64,000 nucleotides of DNA from Brevundimonas terrae (GTDB lineage: Bacteria; Pseudomonadota; Alphaproteobacteria; Caulobacterales; Caulobacteraceae), in NCBI RefSeq assembly GCF_011761985.1, contig NZ_JAASQT010000005.1, positions 1 through 64,000 on the forward strand, read 5' to 3'. Made by a program: the position numbers and the translations under genes. Numbering within the stretch: position 1 is the stretch's first letter; every line of letters starts with the position of its first letter. Positions 52,729 through 62,383 of the stretch are shown here, piece by piece. The notes beneath the pieces were generated by a model. It made no database searches. It was not told the DNA's origin and was given only the letters and a program-made list of their open reading frames with translations.

Positions 52729-52772
52729 AAAAAAGGGCCGCCCTTCGCATGAAAGGCGGCCCTTTTTGTTTT
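52729..52772. terminator. Terminator between secreted hypothetical gene and M1 peptidase gene
   Basis: AAAAGGGCCGCC pairs with GGCGGCCCTTTT around a longer loop, with A- and T-runs at the ends, suitable for both convergent genes. Confidence 0.85.
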
Positions 52773-52786
52773 AACCGCAGATGCCC

Positions 52787-54769
52787 TTACGGACGTCCCA
52801 CCACGGCATCGACCGAGTTGGTCGTGACGGGGTGATACAGCGGCCGCGCCTTGGCATAGATGCTCTTGGCAATCGTCTGGCCCCATTCGCCCTGATCCCA
52901 CAGGGTCTGGAACAGCGGCAGCACGAATTTGCGACGGCCCATGTGGCTGAGGAAGTCATCTGCCGTCTGCACCGCAGGTTGGTAACGGTGGGCCAGCGCC
53001 ACCTGCAACCATGCGAACTTCACCTCGGCATTACCCTCGGCATTAAGGTTCAGGGTCGATTGCAGATCGGCCAGTTGCGCCTCGGTCAGCCATGTCTTGG
53101 CCCCGTCCTTCGGACGCCATGACAGGAAATGCTGGCGCTGCTGCGTGTTCCAGCTGGCCCAGGGAAGGGCGCTGGCCGGACCCTTGTCACCATAGAAGGC
53201 GCTCGCGGCAGCATCGACCACCGTAAAGGCGTTCGAGACCGGAGCCACGGCATTGGACGGCAGGCCCGGCTGATAGATCCATTGATCCATCATCAGGGCG
53301 CTTTCCATCGCCGTATCACCCTTCACAAGATGGGTGCGGATATCTTCAAGGAAGCGTTCGGTGGTCATCGGACGCCACGCATTGCGCTCGAAGTAGCCGC
53401 GCATCCACGCATCGAACTTCTCGCGTCCGGCGATGCGCTCGATGGTGCGCAGGAAGGCCGCGCCCTTGTCATAGGCGATGGTATTCATGCCCTCGTCGGG
53501 ATCGCGCCCTTCAAGCTCCAGCTTCAGACGGGTGTCTGCCGGATCGAGACTGGCCAGCTCTTCCTGCAGGCCGGTCCATGCCAGAACCTGTTCCTGAACG
53601 GCGGCATCGTGTCCGTAGACGGACTCCATGATGCGGTTCTCGAAATAGGAGGTGAAGCCTTCGTTGAGCCAGAAATCGTCCCATGTCGCATTGGTCACGA
53701 GATTGCCCGACCAGCTATGCGCCAGTTCGTGCGCCACCAGCGAGACCAGCGAACGGTCGCCGGCAATAATGGTGGGTGTGGCAAAGGTCAGCATGGGGTT
53801 TTCCATGCCGCCGAACGGGAAGCTGGGCGGCAGGACCAGCAGGTCATAGCGACCCCACTGATACGGGCCATAAAGTGCCTCGGCCGCATCGACCATTTCG
53901 GCGGTCGGGATCAGTTCCTTGTGCGAGGCTTCCAGCTGGTTCGGTTCGGCCCAAACGCCGGTGCGCTCGTCAAAGGCTTCAAAGGCAATGTCGCCGACGG
54001 CCAGCGCGATCAGATAGGGCGGGATCGGCTTGTCGAGGTCGAAGCGCCACGCCTTTCTGCCATTACCGGCATCCTCGCCTTGCGGTGTCAGGTCTTGGGC
54101 CGACATCACAGCGCGCAGATTGGCGGGAGTGACAATACGGGCGGTGTAGGTCTGGCGGATGCCGGGGCTGTCCTGCGTCGGGATCCATGTGCGGGTCAGG
54201 ATGGCCTGACCTTGGCTGAACAGATAGGGCAGTTCACCGCCCGCCGTCTGTTGCGGGGTCAGCCATTGCAGCGCCGCCGCATCGGGGCGGGTGGCATAGG
54301 TGATGACGACCTTCTGGGCCTCGTTGCCACGGAAGGCGGGCAGGGTAATGCTCAGCGGCTGGCCCTTGATGGCGTCCGATGCACCCTGTGTGAAGGGCAG
54401 GGCGCGGCCCGAGGCATCGGTCACCGAACGGATGTCGAGGTTTTTGACATCCAGCACGACCTGCGTGGCACCGGCGCGGCCCGTGACATCCAGTGTCGCC
54501 TTGCCCGACAGGGTCTTGGCGGCAAAGTCGGCGGTCAGGTCCAGATCGACATGGGTGACACGCGCCTCGGCGGGTCGGGCATAGGAGTGGACGTCGTTCA
54601 CATAGTCCGTGGCCATCGCGGTCTCCGGTGCGGCGGGCTGTACCGCCGGTGTGCCCGGGGTGAAATCACCCGTCACCAGACTGGAGGACGTGGCACAGGC
54701 ACCGAGGCTGGTGGCCAAAGCGGTTGCAAGGGCAAGGGCGGATACCTTGCCTGCCAGATTGAAGGTCAT
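52787..54769 (-). CDS. M1 family aminopeptidase lipoprotein
   Basis: Zinc metallopeptidase of 660 residues related to leukotriene A4 hydrolase/cold-active aminopeptidases. The signal peptide ends in lipobox LGAC (near residue 25), so it is probably lipid-anchored in the envelope. The exopeptidase motif GGMENP is near 318. Zinc ligands are in HELAHSW (H347, H351) with the third Glu in WLNEGFTSYFE. A C-terminal LTA4H-like helical domain (about 510-655) is present. CGGAG lies six bases before the start. It should trim peptides in the periplasm. Confidence 0.93.
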   Translation of the reverse strand: MTFNLAGKVSALALATALATSLGACATSSSLVTGDFTPGTPAVQPAAPETAMATDYVNDVHSYARPAEARVTHVDLDLTADFAAKTLSGKATLDVTGRAGATQVVLDVKNLDIRSVTDASGRALPFTQGASDAIKGQPLSITLPAFRGNEAQKVVITYATRPDAAALQWLTPQQTAGGELPYLFSQGQAILTRTWIPTQDSPGIRQTYTARIVTPANLRAVMSAQDLTPQGEDAGNGRKAWRFDLDKPIPPYLIALAVGDIAFEAFDERTGVWAEPNQLEASHKELIPTAEMVDAAEALYGPYQWGRYDLLVLPPSFPFGGMENPMLTFATPTIIAGDRSLVSLVAHELAHSWSGNLVTNATWDDFWLNEGFTSYFENRIMESVYGHDAAVQEQVLAWTGLQEELASLDPADTRLKLELEGRDPDEGMNTIAYDKGAAFLRTIERIAGREKFDAWMRGYFERNAWRPMTTERFLEDIRTHLVKGDTAMESALMMDQWIYQPGLPSNAVAPVSNAFTVVDAAASAFYGDKGPASALPWASWNTQQRQHFLSWRPKDGAKTWLTEAQLADLQSTLNLNAEGNAEVKFAWLQVALAHRYQPAVQTADDFLSHMGRRKFVLPLFQTLWDQGEWGQTIAKSIYAKARPLYHPVTTNSVDAVVGRP

Positions 54770-54818
54770 CGGCAGCTCCGTAAATCAGATGCTGCCGAAG
54801 TGCCCCCGTTCTGTACTA

Positions 54819-54888
54819 AAGATCAAGCGTGGCGCGCGGGAGCGGCCCAAGATTAGGCCCAAGATCAAGCATGGTGCGCGGGCGCGGC
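54819..54888. repeat. Direct repeat that duplicates the 3' end of the MFS gene
   Basis: Two 28-base copies start at 54819 and 54861 (AAGATCAAGCRTGGYGCGCG type) and match at 25 of 28 positions with a 42-base period. The right copy forms the last codons and stop of the MFS transporter gene, and the left copy lies just outside it. A shorter CCAAGAT copy lies between them. Confidence 0.75.
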
Positions 54889-56109
54889 GTGCTTCGCCTT
54901 GAACAGCTTGCCCTTCTCGGCCCACAGGACCAGCAACAGCGCGACCACCGACAGCACCGCAAAACCGCTGGTCAGCGGCACGGTGGTGCCATTGAACAAC
55001 TGGCCGATAGTAAAACCGGCCAGCGCACCGATAATGGTCGAGATAAAGCCCTGCGCCGAGGACGCCGTGCCCGCAATATGGCCCATCGGCTCCATGGCCA
55101 TCGAGCCGAAATTACCGGCCACCAGACCAAAGCAGAACATCTTGCAGCCCTGCAGGATCGAGAAGGTCCAGATGGTGTCATGGCCCGACAACGAGATCGC
55201 GGCATGGATGAAGCTGAAGACAATAAAGCCCATCAGCGCCGAGTGCGAAATCAGGCGCGAGCCCAGACGTTCGACCAGATGCGAGTTAATCAGCGACGAC
55301 ACGGCAATCCCGCCCGCCACCAGAGCAAAGACGGTGGTGAACAGGTGCGGGGCCTTGAACACGTCAAAGAAGATCTGCTGTGACGAGTTGATAAAGCCGA
55401 ACAGGCCGCTGACGATGGCGGTCATGGCCAGCGTATAGCCCATGGCCTGACGGTTGGTGACGGCCTGACGGAAGGCATCAAGAATGGGACCGGTCTCGAT
55501 GGCACGGCGATCTTCGGGATGCAGGGTCTCGGGCAGACGAAGCGCGGCCCAGATCAGGAAGCTGGTGCCGAAAATGGCAAAGACCCAGAAAATCCACTGC
55601 CACGGCCCGACCAGCAGCACCAGCTGCCCCACAGTCGGGGCCAGAATGGGCACACCCAGAAACACGAGGAAGCTCAGCGACATGACCCGCGCCATGGTGC
55701 GCCCCTCATAGCGGTCACGCACGATGGAAACGGCCAGAACCCGTGTCGCCGCCACGCCAATTCCCATGCCGATGCGCGCCAGCAGCAACAGGGTAAAGGT
55801 GTGCGAAAACGCCGCCACTACCGAAAAGGCCACATAGATGCCCACTCCGGTCAGCAAGACCGGCTTGCGCCCGAAACGGTCCGACAGCGGGCCATAGATC
55901 AGTTGCGTGACGCCAAAGCCCAGCAGATAGGCGGTGATGATCCACTGGCGGCTATTCTCGTTGGCAATGCCGAGGTCCTCACCAATGGCGGGCAGGGCGG
56001 GCAACATGGCGTCGATGGCCAGTGCGTTCAGCGCCATCATGATTGCGATTAGACAGACGAACTCGGCAAAGCCGGGGCCATTGCGAACAGTGGTCGAGGT
56101 TTGGGTCAT
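54865..56109 (-). CDS. MFS multidrug efflux transporter, Bcr/CflA type
   Basis: A 414-residue transporter with 12 expected membrane helices. MFS motif A is seen as YGPLSDRFGRKPVLLTG (near 60-76), and the Bcr/CflA-type start ALAIDAMLPALPAIGEDLG is near 30. Family members export chloramphenicol, bicyclomycin or other drugs in exchange for protons; the substrate here is unknown. ATG 56109 is chosen because homologues begin close to it; the frame extends 13 codons upstream. The 3' end lies in a duplicated 28-base segment. Confidence 0.9.
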   Translation of the reverse strand: MTQTSTTVRNGPGFAEFVCLIAIMMALNALAIDAMLPALPAIGEDLGIANENSRQWIITAYLLGFGVTQLIYGPLSDRFGRKPVLLTGVGIYVAFSVVAAFSHTFTLLLLARIGMGIGVAATRVLAVSIVRDRYEGRTMARVMSLSFLVFLGVPILAPTVGQLVLLVGPWQWIFWVFAIFGTSFLIWAALRLPETLHPEDRRAIETGPILDAFRQAVTNRQAMGYTLAMTAIVSGLFGFINSSQQIFFDVFKAPHLFTTVFALVAGGIAVSSLINSHLVERLGSRLISHSALMGFIVFSFIHAAISLSGHDTIWTFSILQGCKMFCFGLVAGNFGSMAMEPMGHIAGTASSAQGFISTIIGALAGFTIGQLFNGTTVPLTSGFAVLSVVALLLVLWAEKGKLFKAKHAAPAHHA

Positions 56110-56223
56110 GCCTATGCTGTGCCGCCTGCGTCCCTCTGACGCAAGCAATCAGGCCGAAGTGACGCGGAATTTGATCGGCCTGTCACACTGTTCAATGTTT
56201 ATATTGATGTTAGTATCTATCGT

Positions 56224-57225
56224 ATGGGGCACAAGAAACAGATAGGGCGCAGGTGGGTCAGGCGTTTGCTGGCGGGGCTGGCAATATGTCTGGTGCTGGT
56301 CCTTGTGGCGGTACTTTTGCTCAACCTGCGACCTTCACTGGCGCAGTGGCCCCAACTGCCGGTCAGTACAAAGCCTTCCGCCAGCGGGGTGGACATGCGC
56401 TTTATCGGCACATCGGGTGTGGTCCTGGCCGATGGTGAAACGACATTGGTGATCGACGGCTTCGTGACGCGTCCGTCCCTGTTGCAGGTGCTGACCTCGC
56501 GCGTGACGCCGGATGCAGATCGCGTGCGCAAGGTCAGGGCGCGCACCGGCGTATCGCGTCTGGATGCGGTGATGGTCACCCACAGCCATTATGACCACGC
56601 CATGGATGCGCCCGAATGGGTGAAACAGGCGGGCGGCGAGGTATGGGGCACGGCCTCCACGCGCCAGATTGCGCGGGCCGAAGGGGTAGGCGCGGTGCGG
56701 GTCGTGTCGCCCGAAGAAGATATCCGTGTTAGCCGGTTCAATGTGCGCTTTTTCCAACTGGACCATGGCCCGCCGGAAAAGATGCGCGGCGTGATAACCG
56801 AGGACTTCACCGTCCCCGCCCGCGCGACCGACTATAAGACCGGCGGTGGTCTGGGCTTTTATTTCACCCACGGATCATGCCGTATCCTGGCGGTGCCCAG
56901 CGCGGGCAAGGCCCATGCCGACCTGTCGCAATATCCTGCCGACGTCATCCTGCTGTCGATAGGCCAACTGGGGCTGCAAAGCCCCGATCATATCCGCCGC
57001 TATTGGCGTGATACGGCAGAGGCCAGCGGGGCACGGCTGGTCATCCCTGTGCATTGGGACGATTTCAGCCGCTCACTGGACCAGTCCCTTGAGCCCCTGC
57101 CCTATGCCGTCGAGCGGACAGATGTGGCCATGCGCGAGATCATGGCTCTGGCAGGAGACAAGGTGCGTGTGGCCCTGCCGGTGCTGTACGAGCCACTGGA
57201 CCTGTCTGCCTCGGGGGCCTGTTAG
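56224..57225 (+). CDS. MBL-fold metallo-hydrolase with N-terminal membrane anchor
   Basis: A 333-residue protein with an N-terminal membrane helix (about 15-36, LLAGLAICLVLVLVAVLLL). The metallo-beta-lactamase fold carries the metal motif THSHYDHAMD (HxHxDH, near 119-128), a distal Asp, and a late HWDDF that may give another ligand. Substrate is unknown; similar proteins are annotated as lipid- or N-acyl-hydrolases. There is no clear ribosome-binding site in front of the ATG, so it might be leaderless. Its stop overlaps the stop region of the convergent gene by four bases. Confidence 0.85.
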   Translation: MGHKKQIGRRWVRRLLAGLAICLVLVLVAVLLLNLRPSLAQWPQLPVSTKPSASGVDMRFIGTSGVVLADGETTLVIDGFVTRPSLLQVLTSRVTPDADRVRKVRARTGVSRLDAVMVTHSHYDHAMDAPEWVKQAGGEVWGTASTRQIARAEGVGAVRVVSPEEDIRVSRFNVRFFQLDHGPPEKMRGVITEDFTVPARATDYKTGGGLGFYFTHGSCRILAVPSAGKAHADLSQYPADVILLSIGQLGLQSPDHIRRYWRDTAEASGARLVIPVHWDDFSRSLDQSLEPLPYAVERTDVAMREIMALAGDKVRVALPVLYEPLDLSASGAC

Positions 57226-57650
57226 CCGCCCGCAACCATCAGGGCGATACGCTTGCCGTCCTTGTCCAGCAGTTCCAGACCGTCCGCCGAGGTCTGGAAA
57301 CGGTCGGCCTTTTCCAGCGCCAGCAGGAAGCGGTTCACGTCAGGGGCCGCATCGCAATCGAAAGCCCCCGTCTGGACATTGGTGATTTCGATATGCGGGA
57401 AGTGCACCTTGGTATCGGCATTCCAGTCATTGCCGCATTGGGTCTGGCCGATGACGATCTTGTTGTCGTCGTCCATGCGGAAAGTCGGCAGTTCGCTATT
57501 GATCTGCTTGCCTTCGAAGTCGCTGACGACCCAGCTGTATTGCAGCAGTTCGGGGGTCATCGGGACAGCCTGCTGGGCCATGGCCTGAACAGGCAAAAGA
57601 GCGGCCATCAGACCGGCAACGGCAAACATTCTGGTGTGCATCAACGCCAT
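57222..57650 (-). CDS. Secreted hypothetical protein
   Basis: A 142-residue protein with a signal peptide (about 1-26, ending AMAQ). The mature part (about 27-142) includes YSWVVSDFEGKQINSELPTF and two Cys (GQTQCGNDW, GAFDCDAAP) that may form a disulfide. It ends in LLDKDGKRIALMVAG. It resembles META-like small beta proteins in pattern (heat-shock HslJ type) but this is not certain. A second ATG three codons into the frame is an alternative start. Confidence 0.65.
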   Translation of the reverse strand: MALMHTRMFAVAGLMAALLPVQAMAQQAVPMTPELLQYSWVVSDFEGKQINSELPTFRMDDDNKIVIGQTQCGNDWNADTKVHFPHIEITNVQTGAFDCDAAPDVNRFLLALEKADRFQTSADGLELLDKDGKRIALMVAGG

Positions 57651-57692
57651 ATTCCTTGGTTGTGGCCGATTGGTTGCGACAAGGCGACGAAC

Positions 57693-58247
57693 TTAACTGT
57701 TTTGCACCTTAAGCCGTTCCAGCGCCTGTTCCAGTGTTTCCACCCATCCGCTTTCGTGGCGCAGACCGGCTTGCAGGATCAACTGGCGGATACGCACGGC
57801 GCGGTCGGGATCGGGATGGGCCATGTCGCGCACGGCAAAGCTCTCATATTGCGCCAGCTTGTCGCGGTGCTGGGTCAGCCGGTCTTCGATCGCGGCGATC
57901 AGGGCGGGCGTGTCGGACCGTTCCGGCCCCAGCACGGCATCGGCCCTCAGTTTCACCATCAGCGTATCGCGCAGAGGCGTGCTGGCATCGGCCTCGCCCA
58001 GCCAGTCACGCAGGGCTTGCTCGCCCGCAGGCAGGACATGATAGTTGCGCTTGCGCCCCCGCGCCTCGGCTTCGGCCTCCGACGCGATCAGGCCATCGGC
58101 TTCCAGCCGTCCCAGTTCGCGGTAAATCTGCTGGTGTGAAGCCTGCCAGAAATGGCCGATCGACTTGTCGAACCGGCGCGCCAGTTCCAGCCCCGAAGAG
58201 TGGGGGCGTTCGATCAATGCGGTCAGCAGGGCATGGGGCAGGGACAT
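57693..58247 (-). CDS. PadR family transcriptional regulator
   Basis: A 184-residue regulator. The winged-helix domain (about 1-80) has the PadR pattern LLTALIERPHSSGLELARRF, HQQIYRELGRLEADGLI and a wing with GRKRNYHVL. The C-terminal helical domain (about 95-180) dimerises. PadR proteins usually repress a neighbouring gene and release DNA on binding small aromatic or other ligands. It is divergent from fadH, and the spacer holds three adjacent palindromes. Confidence 0.9.
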   Translation of the reverse strand: MSLPHALLTALIERPHSSGLELARRFDKSIGHFWQASHQQIYRELGRLEADGLIASEAEAEARGRKRNYHVLPAGEQALRDWLGEADASTPLRDTLMVKLRADAVLGPERSDTPALIAAIEDRLTQHRDKLAQYESFAVRDMAHPDPDRAVRIRQLILQAGLRHESGWVETLEQALERLKVQNS

Positions 58248-58294
58248 GCGATTTTCCCTAGGGGCAGCTTCTTAAAGACCGGAGAACAGCGCAG

Positions 58295-58339
58295 AACAAT
58301 TGTTTTTGCAACCCGTTGCAAAACATCGAAAGCGATGTT
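58295..58339. promoter_or_regulatory. Cluster of three palindromes between padR and fadH
   Basis: AACAATTGTT (58295-58304), a perfect 9+9 palindrome TTTTGCAAC-CC-GTTGCAAAA (58304-58323), and AACATCG-AAAG-CGATGTT (58322-58339) follow each other without gaps. They lie in the 135-base divergent spacer. Probable operator region for the PadR protein. Confidence 0.65.
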
Positions 58340-58352
58340 CTAGATGCGGTGA

Positions 58353-60404
<2,052 letters not shown>

Positions 60405-60430
60405 CGCTTGAAGGGAAGGGAGGCCCGCAC

Positions 60431-60871
60431 ATGCTGACAACCGAAACCAAACTGCACCCCAAGGCTCTGGACAGCCTCAACCGCTGGCACCGGCTGGTCG
60501 AGGAAAAGAACATGGACGAACTGGATGCCATCCTGCATCCCGACGCCGTGTTCCGCTCGCCCATGGCCTTCAAGGGCTATGCCTCGGCACCGGCGGTAAA
60601 GCTGGTGCTGGGCACGGTCATCCAGGTGTTCGAGAACTTTGCCTATCACCGCAGTTTCGCGGGCGATGACGGCCACAGCATCGTGCTGGAATTCAGCGCC
60701 GATGTCGGCGGCAAGTCCCTCAAGGGCATCGACATGATCCGTTTCGACGACGACGGAAAGATTGTTGACTTCGAGGTGATGGTGCGTCCGCTGAACGGGC
60801 TTCAGGCCTTGGGCGCAGAGATGGGCGCACGGCTTGGCCACCTGCTTCCGGCCTATAAGGGCGCGGGATAA
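60431..60871 (+). CDS. SnoaL/NTF2-like protein
   Basis: A 146-residue single-domain protein. The N-terminal helix (LDSLNRWHRLVEEKNMDELD) is followed by the cone-shaped NTF2-like sheet (ILHPDAVFRSPMAF, HSIVLEFSADVGGKS, FEVMVRPLNGLQALG). No catalytic residue pattern defines a reaction. GGGAGG lies seven bases before the start, and the gene follows fadH by 26 bases, so it is probably co-transcribed and may act on related lipids or hold a hydrophobic ligand. A terminator follows. Confidence 0.8.
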   Translation: MLTTETKLHPKALDSLNRWHRLVEEKNMDELDAILHPDAVFRSPMAFKGYASAPAVKLVLGTVIQVFENFAYHRSFAGDDGHSIVLEFSADVGGKSLKGIDMIRFDDDGKIVDFEVMVRPLNGLQALGAEMGARLGHLLPAYKGAG

Positions 60872-60895
60872 TCCCTGCCAAAATCTTGTCTCATC

Positions 60896-60926
60896 AAGGC
60901 CGCCGGATCCGTCCGGCGGCTTTTTT
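60896..60926 (+). terminator. Terminator after SnoaL-like gene
   Basis: GCCGCCGGA pairs with TCCGGCGGC around a short loop and is followed by TTTTTT. Confidence 0.9.
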
Positions 60927-61046
60927 GTTTCGCGCGAGAGGGGAACCTTGGCCGGTTACTAAAGTTAAGCTGCAAACCGAAAATTGAGATTTCAGTGTTA
61001 TTCATTGTGTTCGAATCACTTGTAACGGTGCGTCCAAGGGGAACCC

Positions 61047-62381
61047 ATGAACCGGAATATGCGGAATATAGCGGGGGCTTCGACGGCCGTTCTGGCCTTG
61101 TTATTGACCGCGTCTCACGGGCTGGCCGCTACGTCTTCGACCGTTCAGGCCACAAGCGCCGCCGCCCGCGCACAGGATAATACGGGCGATATCGAACTGG
61201 CCGCTGCCGTCCGCGAAGCCCTGATGCGTGACCCCGATGTGCGCATGGCCCGCGCCGAAATAGAGGTGGCCGAGGTCGAGGGCAGTATCGCCCGCAACGG
61301 CTACCTGCCCGCCATCAATGCCTCGGCAGGACCGGAATCCTCGGGTGTCGGCTATGACGTGACCGTCTCGCAGACCCTTTATGACTGGGGACAGGTCCGC
61401 TCGAATGTGGACCGCACCGATGCCCTGACCTCGCGCCAGCAAACCCAAATGCTGATTACCCGCGACGATGTGGCCCTTCAGGTCTCCGAACAATGGCTGG
61501 ATATTGCCGGTGGTCGCGCCCAACTGGCCCTGATCCACGACCATCTGGAACGCCTAGGTCGCCTCCAGAACATGGCGCAGGAACGCGTCACGGGCCGCTT
61601 CTCCGATCAAGCCGAACTGGGGCGGGCCAATCTGGCCGTCTCGATCGCATCAGCCCTGCGCGCGCGTCTGAACGGCGAACTGGCCGAGGCCGAGGAAATC
61701 TTCCGGGTTCTGGTCGGACGCGAGGCGGGCAGTGTGCGCCTGCCGCAACCCACCACCTTCCTGATCCCTCTGCGGGCACCGGCTGCACTGGAACAGTCGA
61801 TTGTCGCCTCGCCCCTCTATCGCCGCTCGGTGCTGGAAGCCGAGGCCGCCGATGCCACCTTCCGCGAGTCACAGGCCGCCCGCTATCCGCGTCTGGTCCT
61901 CGAAGGCTCTGTCATGCGCCGCGAGATCGGCGGGCGACTGGTGGATGACAGCGCCATCGGCCTTCGTCTGCGCATGAACACCCAGCAGGGGTTCAGCACC
62001 TTCCAGCGTCCGCGCCTCGAAGCCGCCCGCCGTGATGCCGCCCGCCTCGGGGCCGATGGCACGGCGCGTGATCTGAAACGCACCCTTGGCTCTCTGGTCG
62101 TGAATGACCGCGCTCTGGAAGACCGGATTTCGGCCTTGTCCGATCAGGTCACCCAGTCGGGCGCGGTTCGCACCGCCTATGCCGAACAGTTCATTGTCGG
62201 GCGTCGCGACATTCAGGACCTGATCGTCATGGAGAGCGAATATTTCGAGGCCGAGCGCCAGATACTGGAACTGACGGTCGAGCGTCTTCGCAACCAGTAC
62301 AGGGCGGCGGCGCAACTGGGGCAACTGGCCGACAGCTTCGTCAGCGGCTCCGGTTCTGGCAGTAATACCGTGGCGCAATAG
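61047..62381 (+). CDS. TolC-family outer membrane protein of a type I secretion system
   Basis: A 444-residue outer membrane channel. The signal peptide is about 1-27 (ending GLAATS). Two outer-membrane efflux repeats (about 45-235 and 245-425) contain SVSQTLYDWGQVRS, typical of the AggA/LapE subgroup, and MESEYFEAERQILELTVERL near the end. AAGGGGAA lies before the ATG. It is followed two bases later by an ABC transporter gene, so the pair probably forms the outer and inner parts of a type I exporter; the membrane-fusion gene would lie beyond the window. Confidence 0.9.
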   Translation: MNRNMRNIAGASTAVLALLLTASHGLAATSSTVQATSAAARAQDNTGDIELAAAVREALMRDPDVRMARAEIEVAEVEGSIARNGYLPAINASAGPESSGVGYDVTVSQTLYDWGQVRSNVDRTDALTSRQQTQMLITRDDVALQVSEQWLDIAGGRAQLALIHDHLERLGRLQNMAQERVTGRFSDQAELGRANLAVSIASALRARLNGELAEAEEIFRVLVGREAGSVRLPQPTTFLIPLRAPAALEQSIVASPLYRRSVLEAEAADATFRESQAARYPRLVLEGSVMRREIGGRLVDDSAIGLRLRMNTQQGFSTFQRPRLEAARRDAARLGADGTARDLKRTLGSLVVNDRALEDRISALSDQVTQSGAVRTAYAEQFIVGRRDIQDLIVMESEYFEAERQILELTVERLRNQYRAAAQLGQLADSFVSGSGSGSNTVAQ

Positions 62382-62383
62382 CC

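Noticed and set aside
53129..54856. 575-codon plus-strand frame opposite the M1 peptidase gene
   Set aside because: The minus strand carries the zinc peptidase with HELAH and all other family features; the antisense frame shows only shadow composition.
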